Origin: an uncultured Parabacteroides sp.
Lineage (GTDB): Bacteria > Bacteroidota > Bacteroidia > Bacteroidales > Tannerellaceae
Assembly (NCBI GenBank): GCA_900541965.1
Contig: UQLN01000058.1
Coordinates: 1-29,778, forward strand
Direction of reading: 5' to 3'
Length of the DNA stretch: 29,778 nt
Shown here: positions 24,012 through 29,778 of the stretch, in pieces
How the letters are laid out: each line of letters begins with the position of its first letter
Numbering within the stretch: the first letter of the stretch is position 1
Notes under the pieces: generated by a model
Databases searched by the model: none
What the model was told of the DNA's origin: nothing
Seen by the model: only the letters and a program-made list of their open reading frames with translations
Made by a program: the position numbers and the translations under genes

Positions 24012-24322
24012 TTATAATTCCGGTAAAGGCATCCAAGCGTCAATCTTATCACGTTCACAATACACATCATCTCCGTCTTCATCATCCCATACATTATGAT
24101 ATTCATTCCATACGAGAAGTTTAGTTCCGTAAATGCCTGATGAAGTGAGTACGAGTTGATTATCTTCAGGCATTCGTTCTTCTACGCTTATCCAAGGAGA
24201 TTGCTGTTGTTACCATTCAGCACCGGCTTTAAGGCCCTTTACTACAGAAGTGACTAACCCTTCTGGGTCTGCGATATGTTTACAGCAATATTCTTTGCCG
24301 CTTCTTCTATTTTTTCTTCCAT
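24012..24322 (-). pseudogene. Broken DUF551-like small phage protein
   Basis: From ATG at 24322 the frame gives MEEKIEEAAKNI and then needs a one-base shift to continue as CKHIADPEGLVTSVVKGLKA and GAEW. Here TAA at 24210-24212 stands where the family usually has CAA. The rest reads QQQSPWISVEERMPEDNQLV, continuing to DAWMPLPEL and a stop at 24012. The W-I-S-V-E-E-R-P motif and final WMPLPEL are typical of DUF551. Both defects would have to be real for the gene to be dead; sequencing error remains an alternative for the frameshift. The DNA around GAEW resembles that of the gene at 25363-25605. Confidence 0.8.
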
Positions 24323-24355
24323 AACTTTTTCGTTTCTTTGTAAAAAATATACTTT

Positions 24356-24655
24356 ATGAAAACAATACTTATAGTTATTGGCATTATTATAGGATTAATT
24401 GGTGCATTAATAATGCATTTCATGCCTGAAAAGAAATATCCAGAAGATTCTAAAACTAATTTAGATGCTCTTCTATATATGGCAGTTTCAGAAGTCTCAA
24501 ATAAAAATAGTTTTTCTGATAAAGAAAAACTAAACATTTTGCATTACTTGAAAAATGTTTGGCCTCATAATAAACGCATTAATAATTGGATAAAAGTAGG
24601 TGTTACCTTAGTCATTTTAGCCGCGGTAATAAGTATTGTCCTCATATTTATTTAG
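24356..24655 (+). CDS. Small membrane protein with two transmembrane segments (moron candidate)
   Basis: A 99-residue protein on the plus strand. One hydrophobic helix spans residues about 3-22 (ILIVIGIIIGLIGALIMHF) and another 80-99 (VGVTLVILAAVISIVLIFI); a 55-residue charged, helical middle lies between. It is convergent with the next minus-strand gene, 3 nt apart, and lies head to head with the broken DUF551-like gene. AT-rich codons differ from the neighbouring phage genes. No family is recognised. It resembles the small membrane proteins that prophages express for exclusion or host modification; function unknown. No exact TAnnTTTG element was found upstream. Confidence 0.65.
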   Translation: MKTILIVIGIIIGLIGALIMHFMPEKKYPEDSKTNLDALLYMAVSEVSNKNSFSDKEKLNILHYLKNVWPHNKRINNWIKVGVTLVILAAVISIVLIFI

Positions 24656-24658
24656 TTG

Positions 24659-25015
24659 TTATTCCTTCCAGATACTAATTTTAAACATCTTTGCAAGTTT
24701 ATTAAACTGTCTTTCAAGAAAAGGAACGCTATTCAAAAGTATTATAAAGTCAACTTCTGTCGCCTCTCCCTCGATCATAACAACCGTTTTGCTTCCTCCT
24801 CTATCATCATCAGGACTTGCCGGGAATCCAAAAATTGTATAATTCTTAAACTTTGCTATTTTGAACTCGTTTTTTCTAAACACTCTGTAGAAACCATTGT
24901 CGTCGATTGATTCTACCTCTCTAAGTTCTTCATCAGAAAATTTCCCGGTAATTGGAATGGCTGTATGTCCAGCACAACCGTTTGTTCCAAAATAAATAAC
25001 TCTTCTTTCACTCAT
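24659..25015 (-). CDS. Conserved phage hypothetical protein
   Basis: A 118-residue soluble protein, MSERRVIYFGTNGCAGHTAI onward, with a conserved-looking IFGFPASPDDDRGGSKTVVM at about residues 61-80 and a helical end. It resembles small early-region proteins I have seen in Bacteroidales phages; no function is known to me. It begins 6 nt after the previous minus-strand gene and ends 3 nt from the convergent membrane protein gene. Cys14 and His17 could bind metal, but that is speculation. Confidence 0.7.
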   Translation of the reverse strand: MSERRVIYFGTNGCAGHTAIPITGKFSDEELREVESIDDNGFYRVFRKNEFKIAKFKNYTIFGFPASPDDDRGGSKTVVMIEGEATEVDFIILLNSVPFLERQFNKLAKMFKISIWKE

Positions 25016-25021
25016 ATTTTT

Positions 25022-25192
25022 TTAAATTTGAAATTCTTCTGGTTCCCCGCTATGATGCCTGAGAACGCTTACTATCATATATTCTTTATTCATAAGCTGA
25101 GTAGCGGCATAGTCTTCTATTTCCTTTCGGTTATAGCTTGTTTTGACTTCTACCCAAGCACCTGATTCGTATTTGATTAAGACTTTGTACAT
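25022..25192 (-). CDS. Small hypothetical protein
   Basis: With ATG at 25192 the product has 56 residues: MYKVLIKYESGAWVEVKTSY, then NRKEIEDYAATQLMNKEYMI and a hydrophilic tail. It appears to be a small beta-beta-alpha-beta protein. An ATG at 25225 would run back into the previous gene, so the shorter form is preferred. It is part of the cluster of small minus-strand early genes. No function can be assigned. Confidence 0.6.
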   Translation of the reverse strand: MYKVLIKYESGAWVEVKTSYNRKEIEDYAATQLMNKEYMIVSVLRHHSGEPEEFQI

Positions 25193-25203
25193 ATCAATTA
25201 TTG

Positions 25204-25356
25204 TTATTTTAGAACCACATTCCACATACTACCTTCGTAAACTTCCGACACACGGACAATATCGTCCAGTTCGTTATCTCCTGTATCAAGATCAAAGATT
25301 ACATCGTAATCCTTGTCGTACTTTTCCAATTCTGCAATTAGTTCTCCAACTGTCAT
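25204..25356 (-). CDS. Small acidic hypothetical protein (50 residues)
   Basis: The frame from ATG at 25356 to TAA at 25204 encodes MTVGELIAELEKYDKDYDVI, then FDLDTGDNELDDIVRVSEVY and a short end. It fits exactly between its neighbours (6 nt after the preceding stop, 11 nt before the next start). The TVGELIAELEKYDKDYDVI start is a well-known pattern in small phage proteins of unknown function. It is too short for usual length filters. Confidence 0.75.
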   Translation of the reverse strand: MTVGELIAELEKYDKDYDVIFDLDTGDNELDDIVRVSEVYEGSMWNVVLK

Positions 25357-25362
25357 AGATCG

Positions 25363-25605
25363 TTATTTTTTAATTAGGAAGTTGTTAATAAAATCATCTA
25401 CAAATTCTTTAGCTTCTTCATCATCCATACCGTTCTCATCGCAATAATCCAGAATGGCTTGTTTTATCTGTTCTTCGGTATATGAATGCTGTCTTTGCCA
25501 TTCGGCACCGGCTATAAAGCCCTCTCTCTTATGAGAACATTCGGCAACCGGTAATGTATGTGCTGGGTATTTTGTAGCCGCAGCAATTTCTAGTTTTTCG
25601 TCCAT
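25363..25605 (-). CDS. Small phage hypothetical protein with GAEW motif
   Basis: An 80-residue protein. N-terminal module MDEKLEIAAATKYPAHTLPV followed by KREGFIAGAEWQRQHSYTEE, then an acidic helical end. The GFxAGAEWQxQ motif is shared with the broken DUF551-like gene at 24012 and with many short phage proteins. The function is unknown; the motif may be an interaction patch. Part of the early small-gene cluster. Confidence 0.7.
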   Translation of the reverse strand: MDEKLEIAAATKYPAHTLPVAECSHKREGFIAGAEWQRQHSYTEEQIKQAILDYCDENGMDDEEAKEFVDDFINNFLIKK

Positions 25606-25625
25606 AATATTCAGTATTTATTAAA

Positions 25626-25910
25626 TTAGAATGGTAAATCATCTTTATCCTTGTATTTAGCAAGGAACTCATTAGCCTCGCGAACCTGTCTACCTGTGTA
25701 GTTGTCTGGATCGGAAGCAATATGCAAACAGTTCTCATACTCCTGTATGTTGGCTGATATTAAATCTTTACTCTCTACAAACTGTTTTGCTTTTTCGAGT
25801 ACGTCAGCCGCTTTTTCACCTTCTTCTATCTCTAACTCAATTCCTACTACCTCATTTTGATAATTGCCGAGGTTGAAGCACTTTTGATAGTAAATTTTTC
25901 TCGCTTTCAT
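25626..25910 (-). CDS. Hypothetical protein with SSB-like acidic tip
   Basis: A 94-residue protein: YYQKCFNLGNYQNEVVGIEL, then a helix KAADVLEKAKQFVESKD and a hydrophilic C-terminal part that ends KDKDDLPF. This last pattern matches the acidic tip of single-stranded DNA-binding proteins (DDIPF type), which recruits DNA repair and replication enzymes. The NLGNYQNE region resembles that of small phage DNA-metabolism proteins. It may imitate or replace SSB contacts; this is inference from the tail only. No OB-fold can be recognised by eye. Confidence 0.65.
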   Translation of the reverse strand: MKARKIYYQKCFNLGNYQNEVVGIELEIEEGEKAADVLEKAKQFVESKDLISANIQEYENCLHIASDPDNYTGRQVREANEFLAKYKDKDDLPF

Positions 25911-25918
25911 ATTCTTAG

Positions 25919-26449
25919 TTATTTAATGACATTCCACTCACTTTCCATAATCACGTGCTCACACTTATTACATCTATGCAGATAAGTTGGGAACGGAGCT
26001 GTTGTGTAATCTTCGATTGCTATTTCAATGCTTCCACATTCAGGGCATTCAATCTTTACTTCATTAATTCCGGGATAATCCCAAAAAGAAAGTTTTCCCT
26101 TCACGTTTTCTATAGCTTCTTCATAAAGGATTGGATTTGCTAATACCCAGTTCCAAACTCCCTGCTTCGCCCAAATTGAAGGATGATTCTGTACACAGTC
26201 TACAATCTCGACACTACCGATAATGGAACCAAAAGGCATATTTCCAAACATGGTTTCTTTAGCTATCACTCCAAATGCGACCTTAGCTTGCGCATCGGTC
26301 AAATCAACACTAAATTTTCTTCCATGACAACCGGCAGCATGAATCAGAACACGTCCCCAGTAATTTGTTCGCCAAGTTCGGTTCTCAATATCTTTTATTC
26401 CGTGAACTATCAGACTAGCCCACGGTTGCTTTATACTTATTGCTTTCAT
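25919..26449 (-). CDS. ASCH-domain protein with C-terminal zinc ribbon
   Basis: A 176-residue protein. Residues 1-120 form an ASCH domain: ISIKQPWASLIVHGIKDIEN, RTWRTNYWGRVLIHAA, GSIIGSVEIVDC. Residues 130-168 form a zinc ribbon with C135, C138, C160 and C163. ASCH domains, related to PUA, are thought to bind RNA or modified nucleotides; phage copies are common, with unknown targets. The added zinc ribbon is a less usual feature. It begins the minus-strand small-gene cluster and is divergent from the plus-strand gene at 26493. Confidence 0.9.
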   Translation of the reverse strand: MKAISIKQPWASLIVHGIKDIENRTWRTNYWGRVLIHAAGCHGRKFSVDLTDAQAKVAFGVIAKETMFGNMPFGSIIGSVEIVDCVQNHPSIWAKQGVWNWVLANPILYEEAIENVKGKLSFWDYPGINEVKIECPECGSIEIAIEDYTTAPFPTYLHRCNKCEHVIMESEWNVIK

Positions 26450-26466
26450 TCTTTACTTTTTATGTT

Positions 26467-26474
26467 TATTTTTG
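26467..26474 (+). promoter_or_regulatory. -7 element of the plus-strand membrane-protein gene
   Basis: TATTTTTG matches TAnnTTTG and ends 18 nt before ATG at 26493. The TTG at 26472 lies within it, which argues against that TTG as a start codon. No good -33 box is visible. Confidence 0.55.
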
Positions 26475-26492
26475 TACAAAAAAAATACTAAT

Positions 26493-26750
26493 ATGAAAAA
26501 TTATAATAATTTTGATTCTAATGAATTAGAGCCCTATGGTGAATTGGCATTTAATGGTGAATGTAAAAAAATGATTGATGAAAGGAACGCACGTAAAGTT
26601 ATGCAAGAACAGTTTTATCTAATCAAAGAGCAACAACGAGAAATTGTAGAGAATCGAAAATCATCAAAACGATCACTAATTATTGCAATCATTGGGATTA
26701 TCATCTCATTTGCATCTCTAATTGTAGCAATTATTGCATTATTAAATTAA
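26493..26750 (+). CDS. Small membrane-anchored protein (moron candidate)
   Basis: An 85-residue protein, MKNYNNFDSNELEPYGELAF onward. The middle is a charged helix (EQFYLIKEQQREIVENRKSS) and the last 25 residues form one hydrophobic segment (IIAIIGIIISFASLIVAII), so it is probably tail-anchored with its N-terminus in the cytoplasm. AT-rich and on the opposite strand to its neighbours, with its own promoter. It ends 10 nt from the convergent gene at 26761. No family is recognised. It could be a superinfection or defence protein; that is a guess. Confidence 0.65.
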   Translation: MKNYNNFDSNELEPYGELAFNGECKKMIDERNARKVMQEQFYLIKEQQREIVENRKSSKRSLIIAIIGIIISFASLIVAIIALLN

Positions 26751-26760
26751 AACCTTTCAA

Positions 26761-27384
26761 TCATGTATTTTTATCATCTAATCCAACCTTATATTTCCGT
26801 TCAAAATCATACTTTTTAAACTCATGATATGCTTGTTCCAATGTTTTAGAAGTCCTATCTCCTTCCGGGATATCCCAACTCTTAGAACCATTGACGCTAA
26901 TGTCCTCTGCAGCAGAATTCCGTTCTTTCACATACAAACCAAGCCATTCCAAGATCACTTGACCGTCTATCCGGTCATAGACTTTTCCATACAGTCCCTT
27001 TTTAGCCCGATTAAAACATAGCTTGAAATCATCCGGCTTCAGGAAATAATATTCGTCAATTATCAGATCCACTGTTTGGGCGACTTGTACCGCTCCCATC
27101 GATTTTCCTACACTGAAAAAATCTACCAAATCATTCAAGACTTTAACCATGAATACACGAAGATGCGTTTCTCCAAATTCTTTATTCATGACCGCTATAG
27201 AGCAGCTTGGGCTATCGAATACTTCATTTACCGTTTTGAGTCGCAGACTGTTGTAATATGGCATCGGCAAGACACCCAAGATGCTCACGCTCGCGTCTCT
27301 TGTTTTCGGCATCAGTTCCGGAGGAAGTACGCCTGTTGTTGGGTCTATCTGCGATAACAGTTGTATTGCTTGTTGTTTGTCCAT
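26761..27384 (-). CDS. Conserved protein coupled to the replication initiator
   Basis: A 207-residue helical protein: MDKQQAIQLLSQIDPTTGVL, then HLRVFMVKVLNDLVDFFSVG and YYFLKPDDFKLCFNRAKKGL, plus a charged C-terminus. Its position next to the replication initiator and the DDFKLCFNRAKKGLYGKVYD segment resemble a conserved family of Bacteroidales mobile elements; I think of DUF6633 but am not sure. It overlaps the initiator gene by 161 nt in another frame, an unusually long overlap. Later in-frame ATG codons (27312, 27264) would shorten it. The likely role is helping replication, inferred from context. Confidence 0.7.
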   Translation of the reverse strand: MDKQQAIQLLSQIDPTTGVLPPELMPKTRDASVSILGVLPMPYYNSLRLKTVNEVFDSPSCSIAVMNKEFGETHLRVFMVKVLNDLVDFFSVGKSMGAVQVAQTVDLIIDEYYFLKPDDFKLCFNRAKKGLYGKVYDRIDGQVILEWLGLYVKERNSAAEDISVNGSKSWDIPEGDRTSKTLEQAYHEFKKYDFERKYKVGLDDKNT

Positions 27385-28132
27385 CTTGATATTTTTCTAA
27401 ATCACGTTTCGCCCATTTGCGGAACGTAAGATTCGCACTAACGTATTTTTTTAGTAATTCCCGATAGTTGTGCATCGAGACAAGAGTGTCCTGGATTAAC
27501 TGAAGCGGAAAATCTCGCTTTATCCGTTCGAATTGCTCTTCCGTAAACGGTTCTTTAAGTTTAGCCACGTTGGGAGCATTCGCTATAATCCATTGTTTAA
27601 ACTTTTCAAAATTATCATTCTTGGCTTTCTCCGGTTCCGGGTCGGGGTTGCGCGTGCCTACGCGCGTATAACCCTCCTCTCCTTTCCAATCCTCTCCTTT
27701 ACTCTCCTTTCCAGCAGTAGTATTCTCGATTGTTCCCGATTGTTCGCTATCATTCGCGAATATTCCCGAATTATTCTGTTTTTTGCCCGAAAGAACGTTT
27801 TCTATTACTTCTGCTGGAATTTTTGACTTTTGCGGTTTGTCGATGCGCTCACTGGAGAAGTCCATCACGTAGTAGCTCTTGTTTTCGTATTTAAAAGGTA
27901 CAAGGATAGAGTTCTCAATCAGTTCTTGCAGCCACCCAGAAACCTGCTGCTTACGAATATCTTCGCGGGCAGGAAAAACTTTCGACTTGATGATAGTTTC
28001 ATTAGCTAAAATGACACCACTATCATCAGCAAAGTTTTTCATACCTATATAAAGCAGCCAAGCCGGAAGAGATACGTTCGAAAACCTTTCATCTTCCCAA
28101 AATTCCGGTACTATAGTTCTTATTCTTGGCAT
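27224..28132 (-). CDS. Replication initiator-like protein (winged helix plus loader-like end)
   Basis: A 302-residue protein. Residues 1-105 resemble the winged-helix domain of phage replication initiators: MPRIRTIVPEFWEDERFSNV, SLPAWLLYIGMKNFADDSGV, then QQVSGWLQELIENSILVPFK. Residues about 107-170 are a low-complexity linker. Residues 171-250 are helical with YVSANLTFRKWAKRDLEKYQ, a motif near the ends of DnaT/DnaD-like or helicase-loading proteins. Lambda O is built in the same order. It probably binds the origin and recruits the replicative helicase. The candidate origin lies in the linker-coding part. It starts 1 nt after the helicase-methyltransferase stop. Confidence 0.8.
   Translation of the reverse strand: MPRIRTIVPEFWEDERFSNVSLPAWLLYIGMKNFADDSGVILANETIIKSKVFPAREDIRKQQVSGWLQELIENSILVPFKYENKSYYVMDFSSERIDKPQKSKIPAEVIENVLSGKKQNNSGIFANDSEQSGTIENTTAGKESKGEDWKGEEGYTRVGTRNPDPEPEKAKNDNFEKFKQWIIANAPNVAKLKEPFTEEQFERIKRDFPLQLIQDTLVSMHNYRELLKKYVSANLTFRKWAKRDLEKYQDGQTTSNTTVIADRPNNRRTSSGTDAENKRREREHLGCLADAILQQSATQNGK
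27650..27777. other. Candidate replication origin inside the initiator gene
   Basis: Three kinds of structure are packed here. Bases 27728-27777 hold five 10-bp units in tandem, such as GATTGTTCCC, GATTGTTCGC, TATCATTCGC and GAATATTCCC, with a common core TTC(C/G)C; the fifth is GAATTATTCT. Bases 27677-27710 hold CTCTCCTTT three times. Bases 27650-27665 form the palindrome GCGCGT-GCCT-ACGCGC. A 10-bp period is out of step with codons, so the protein does not explain it. Lambda keeps its origin iterons in the middle of gene O in the same way. Origin function is inferred. Confidence 0.55.
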
Positions 28133-28133
28133 A

Positions 28134-29778
28134 TTATACAGTCATTTTTTCAGAAATCCCCATTAAATCAAATAATGTAGGAGCCTCTACTTCTGCCTCA
28201 ACCTCACGTAAATAAGAAAGCCCATCTTTCCAATAGTCATAATTGAGTTCTACAGAAAGCCCCTTACGACCTAACTTGATAGCACAATAAGGAACAGTTC
28301 CAATACCACCAAACGGATCAAATACCAATTCATTTTTATTTGAATACCGTTCAATTAGCCTTTCAACGATATCTAATTGAAGAGGGCAAATATGATTCTG
28401 TCGTTTCTTTTGCGATTGCTTAGTATTAAGCGTTCGCATACGAACTATATCATCCCATATCCAATCCTTTTTACTTACCGGATCGACGGCCATAAATGTT
28501 TTTGGAAGTTTTCCGTATGCCTCTAACTCTTCTGCGAACGACACATGTTCCTCATAGTTGTAGATGTGTTCACGTTCGTAATTTCTGAACAAATGCCGAA
28601 TCTTATCTATTCCGGCTCCTTTCATGTCTTCATATGACAACAGAGAATTACCGGATGATTTCCAGCTCGCATGAGCATCTATCTGCCAACGGGCAAGCGA
28701 GTATTTACTTTTGTTTTTGGTAACAGGCAAATCAGCGTATGCACGTGATGTATCAGAAGGTAACTTACGAAAAAGTAGTACATACTCCGGGCAACCGATT
28801 CCCATTTTAGAACCGTCTTTGCACATTTCCGTATAGCCCAATCTATAGGTCTGGTTATTCTCCCTTACCACATCAGTGTCCACAGTGATACGACCCATGT
28901 AGCGAAAGCCATGCTTCATGTAATGAAATACTGTCATTTCACTGAACGGGTCGATTGTTGGCATACCGTCTCCCGTGGCATTACCGAACAATACACGATC
29001 TTTCACATGAATACAGGCCAACCGTCCGGGCTTCAAGATACGCATCAACTCCGGTGTAAGGTAATCCATCTGCTCGAAGAATTTGTCGTTATTCTCATTA
29101 TGCCCAAAGTCATTATAAGTAGGCGTATATTCATAATGGTTGGAAAATGGGATACTGGTTACTATCAAGTCCACAGAGTCATTTTTCATCTTCTGGCATT
29201 CAAGAACATTGTCGTTATTGATTGCCTTCCACAGTTTGCCGGATTTCTCTTCCCGACTGGCGAACATCCAACGCATCATCTTTTCCTCGGCCCGCAAACC
29301 GAATAGACCGTTTTCACGGACAATGTCGGTCATCTTAGCCACCATCTCACGATGTTGCGCCCATTTCTGCATGAAGCTCTTAAATATTTCACCCTCGCTT
29401 TCGGCATAAACCAGATAGAGATCAACGGGATACTGCTGCATAAAACGGTATATACGGGCTATCGCTTGGAACTTATCGTTGAAGCGGTAGTCGATAAACA
29501 TGATCGCCTTATGGCAGTGGTACTGAAAGTTCAGACCTTCACCAAGCATCTCCGGTTTAGCAGCCAAATATTTCAACCGACCATCCTTGAAATCAGCTAT
29601 CACCTTGTCGGCATCGTTATCATCCTGTGACCCATATACAGCCTTACAACCAGGAATAGCTTTGCACAAATCTATTCGTTCAGATTCTAAATCATGCCAC
29701 AAAAGGAAATGGTCGTCCTTGTTTTCGGGGCGGTTGATGATTTCTACCACACGGGAAATCTTTTCAGCCATATTATCC
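28134..29778 (-). CDS. Helicase-DNA methyltransferase fusion (5' end beyond window)
   Basis: The frame is open to the right edge; ATG at 29771 gives 545 residues, but the protein begins in the middle of a helicase fold and no stop precedes that ATG within the window, so the true start is probably further upstream. Residues 1-130 carry the second helicase lobe: KPEMLGEGLNFQ (motif V) and FQAIARIYRFMQQ (motif VI). Residues 185-545 form a DNA methyltransferase: motif IV-like TSIPFSNHYEY at 205-215, and motif I DPFGGIGTVPYCA at 485-497, the order of the beta class. Large helicase-methyltransferase proteins in phages, such as DarB of P1, counter host restriction. Target and effect here are unknown. 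Confidence 0.88.
   Translation of the reverse strand, partial: DNMAEKISRVVEIINRPENKDDHFLLWHDLESERIDLCKAIPGCKAVYGSQDDNDADKVIADFKDGRLKYLAAKPEMLGEGLNFQYHCHKAIMFIDYRFNDKFQAIARIYRFMQQYPVDLYLVYAESEGEIFKSFMQKWAQHREMVAKMTDIVRENGLFGLRAEEKMMRWMFASREEKSGKLWKAINNDNVLECQKMKNDSVDLIVTSIPFSNHYEYTPTYNDFGHNENNDKFFEQMDYLTPELMRILKPGRLACIHVKDRVLFGNATGDGMPTIDPFSEMTVFHYMKHGFRYMGRITVDTDVVRENNQTYRLGYTEMCKDGSKMGIGCPEYVLLFRKLPSDTSRAYADLPVTKNKSKYSLARWQIDAHASWKSSGNSLLSYEDMKGAGIDKIRHLFRNYEREHIYNYEEHVSFAEELEAYGKLPKTFMAVDPVSKKDWIWDDIVRMRTLNTKQSQKKRQNHICPLQLDIVERLIERYSNKNELVFDPFGGIGTVPYCAIKLGRKGLSVELNYDYWKDGLSYLREVEAEVEAPTLFDLMGISEKMTV

Noticed and set aside
26472..26492. TTG start adding seven residues to the tail-anchored protein
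   Set aside because: The TTG is part of TATTTTTG, the likely -7 element, so it would be upstream of the transcript start.
27676..27712. Pyrimidine-rich stretch as a simple low-complexity linker only
   Set aside because: It does code for a Lys/Glu/Gly-rich linker, but the three exact CTCTCCTTT copies beside the 10-bp repeats and palindrome made me keep it within the candidate origin.

Overview
The window is a long piece of a tailed-phage genome, most likely a prophage or temperate siphovirus of a Bacteroidales host (Bacteroides or Parabacteroides type). The evidence is a continuous minus-strand block of packaging, head and tail genes with a 1403-residue tape measure and no sheath gene. Several short plus-strand genes also sit behind Bacteroidales-type -7 elements (TAnnTTTG), and the overall DNA is AT-rich. 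No integrase, repressor, lysis gene, tRNA or attachment site is visible, so lysogeny is inferred from the host-type promoters and accessory genes only.

Read in the direction of transcription (right to left), the layout is as follows. (1) 29778-24012, DNA metabolism and small early genes: a helicase-methyltransferase fusion that runs off the right edge, a replication initiator with a candidate origin inside its gene, a long-overlapping partner gene, an ASCH protein, several small hypotheticals and a broken DUF551-like gene. (2) 23880-21682: a zinc-ribbon/VRR-NUC nuclease, a ParB-like/DNA methyltransferase fusion and a small coiled-coil protein. (3) 21676-13316, packaging and head: TerS, TerL, SPP1-type portal, MuF protein with an extra C-terminal HNHPSG domain, a small acidic protein, scaffold, head-fibre protein and gpE-type major capsid. 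(4) 13310-10177, connector and tail tube: four head-tail joining proteins, a tail tube with an Ig-like domain, and two overlapping tail assembly chaperone candidates. (5) 9273-1, tail: tape measure, a 141-residue protein, a two-repeat distal-tail-like protein, a repeat-rich tail fibre, its putative chaperone, a zinc-ribbon protein and a hub/Tal-like protein cut by the left edge.

Four plus-strand insertions interrupt this flow: a HigB-HigA toxin-antitoxin pair between the chaperones and the tape measure, a secreted small protein between terminase and portal, and two small membrane proteins in the early region. They look like morons expressed independently from the lytic genes.

The least expected signals are regulatory or structural. 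The ten-base element TTATATTTTA lies 9-14 nt before five minus-strand start codons, with a one-mismatch sixth copy, and it often follows a terminator; it is a candidate late promoter family. A set of five 10-bp repeats, pyrimidine repeats and a GC palindrome inside the replication initiator gene looks like a lambda-style origin. The major capsid and tail tube genes share an exact 17-bp sequence across their start codons. The early region holds a perfect 10-bp hairpin of unknown role.
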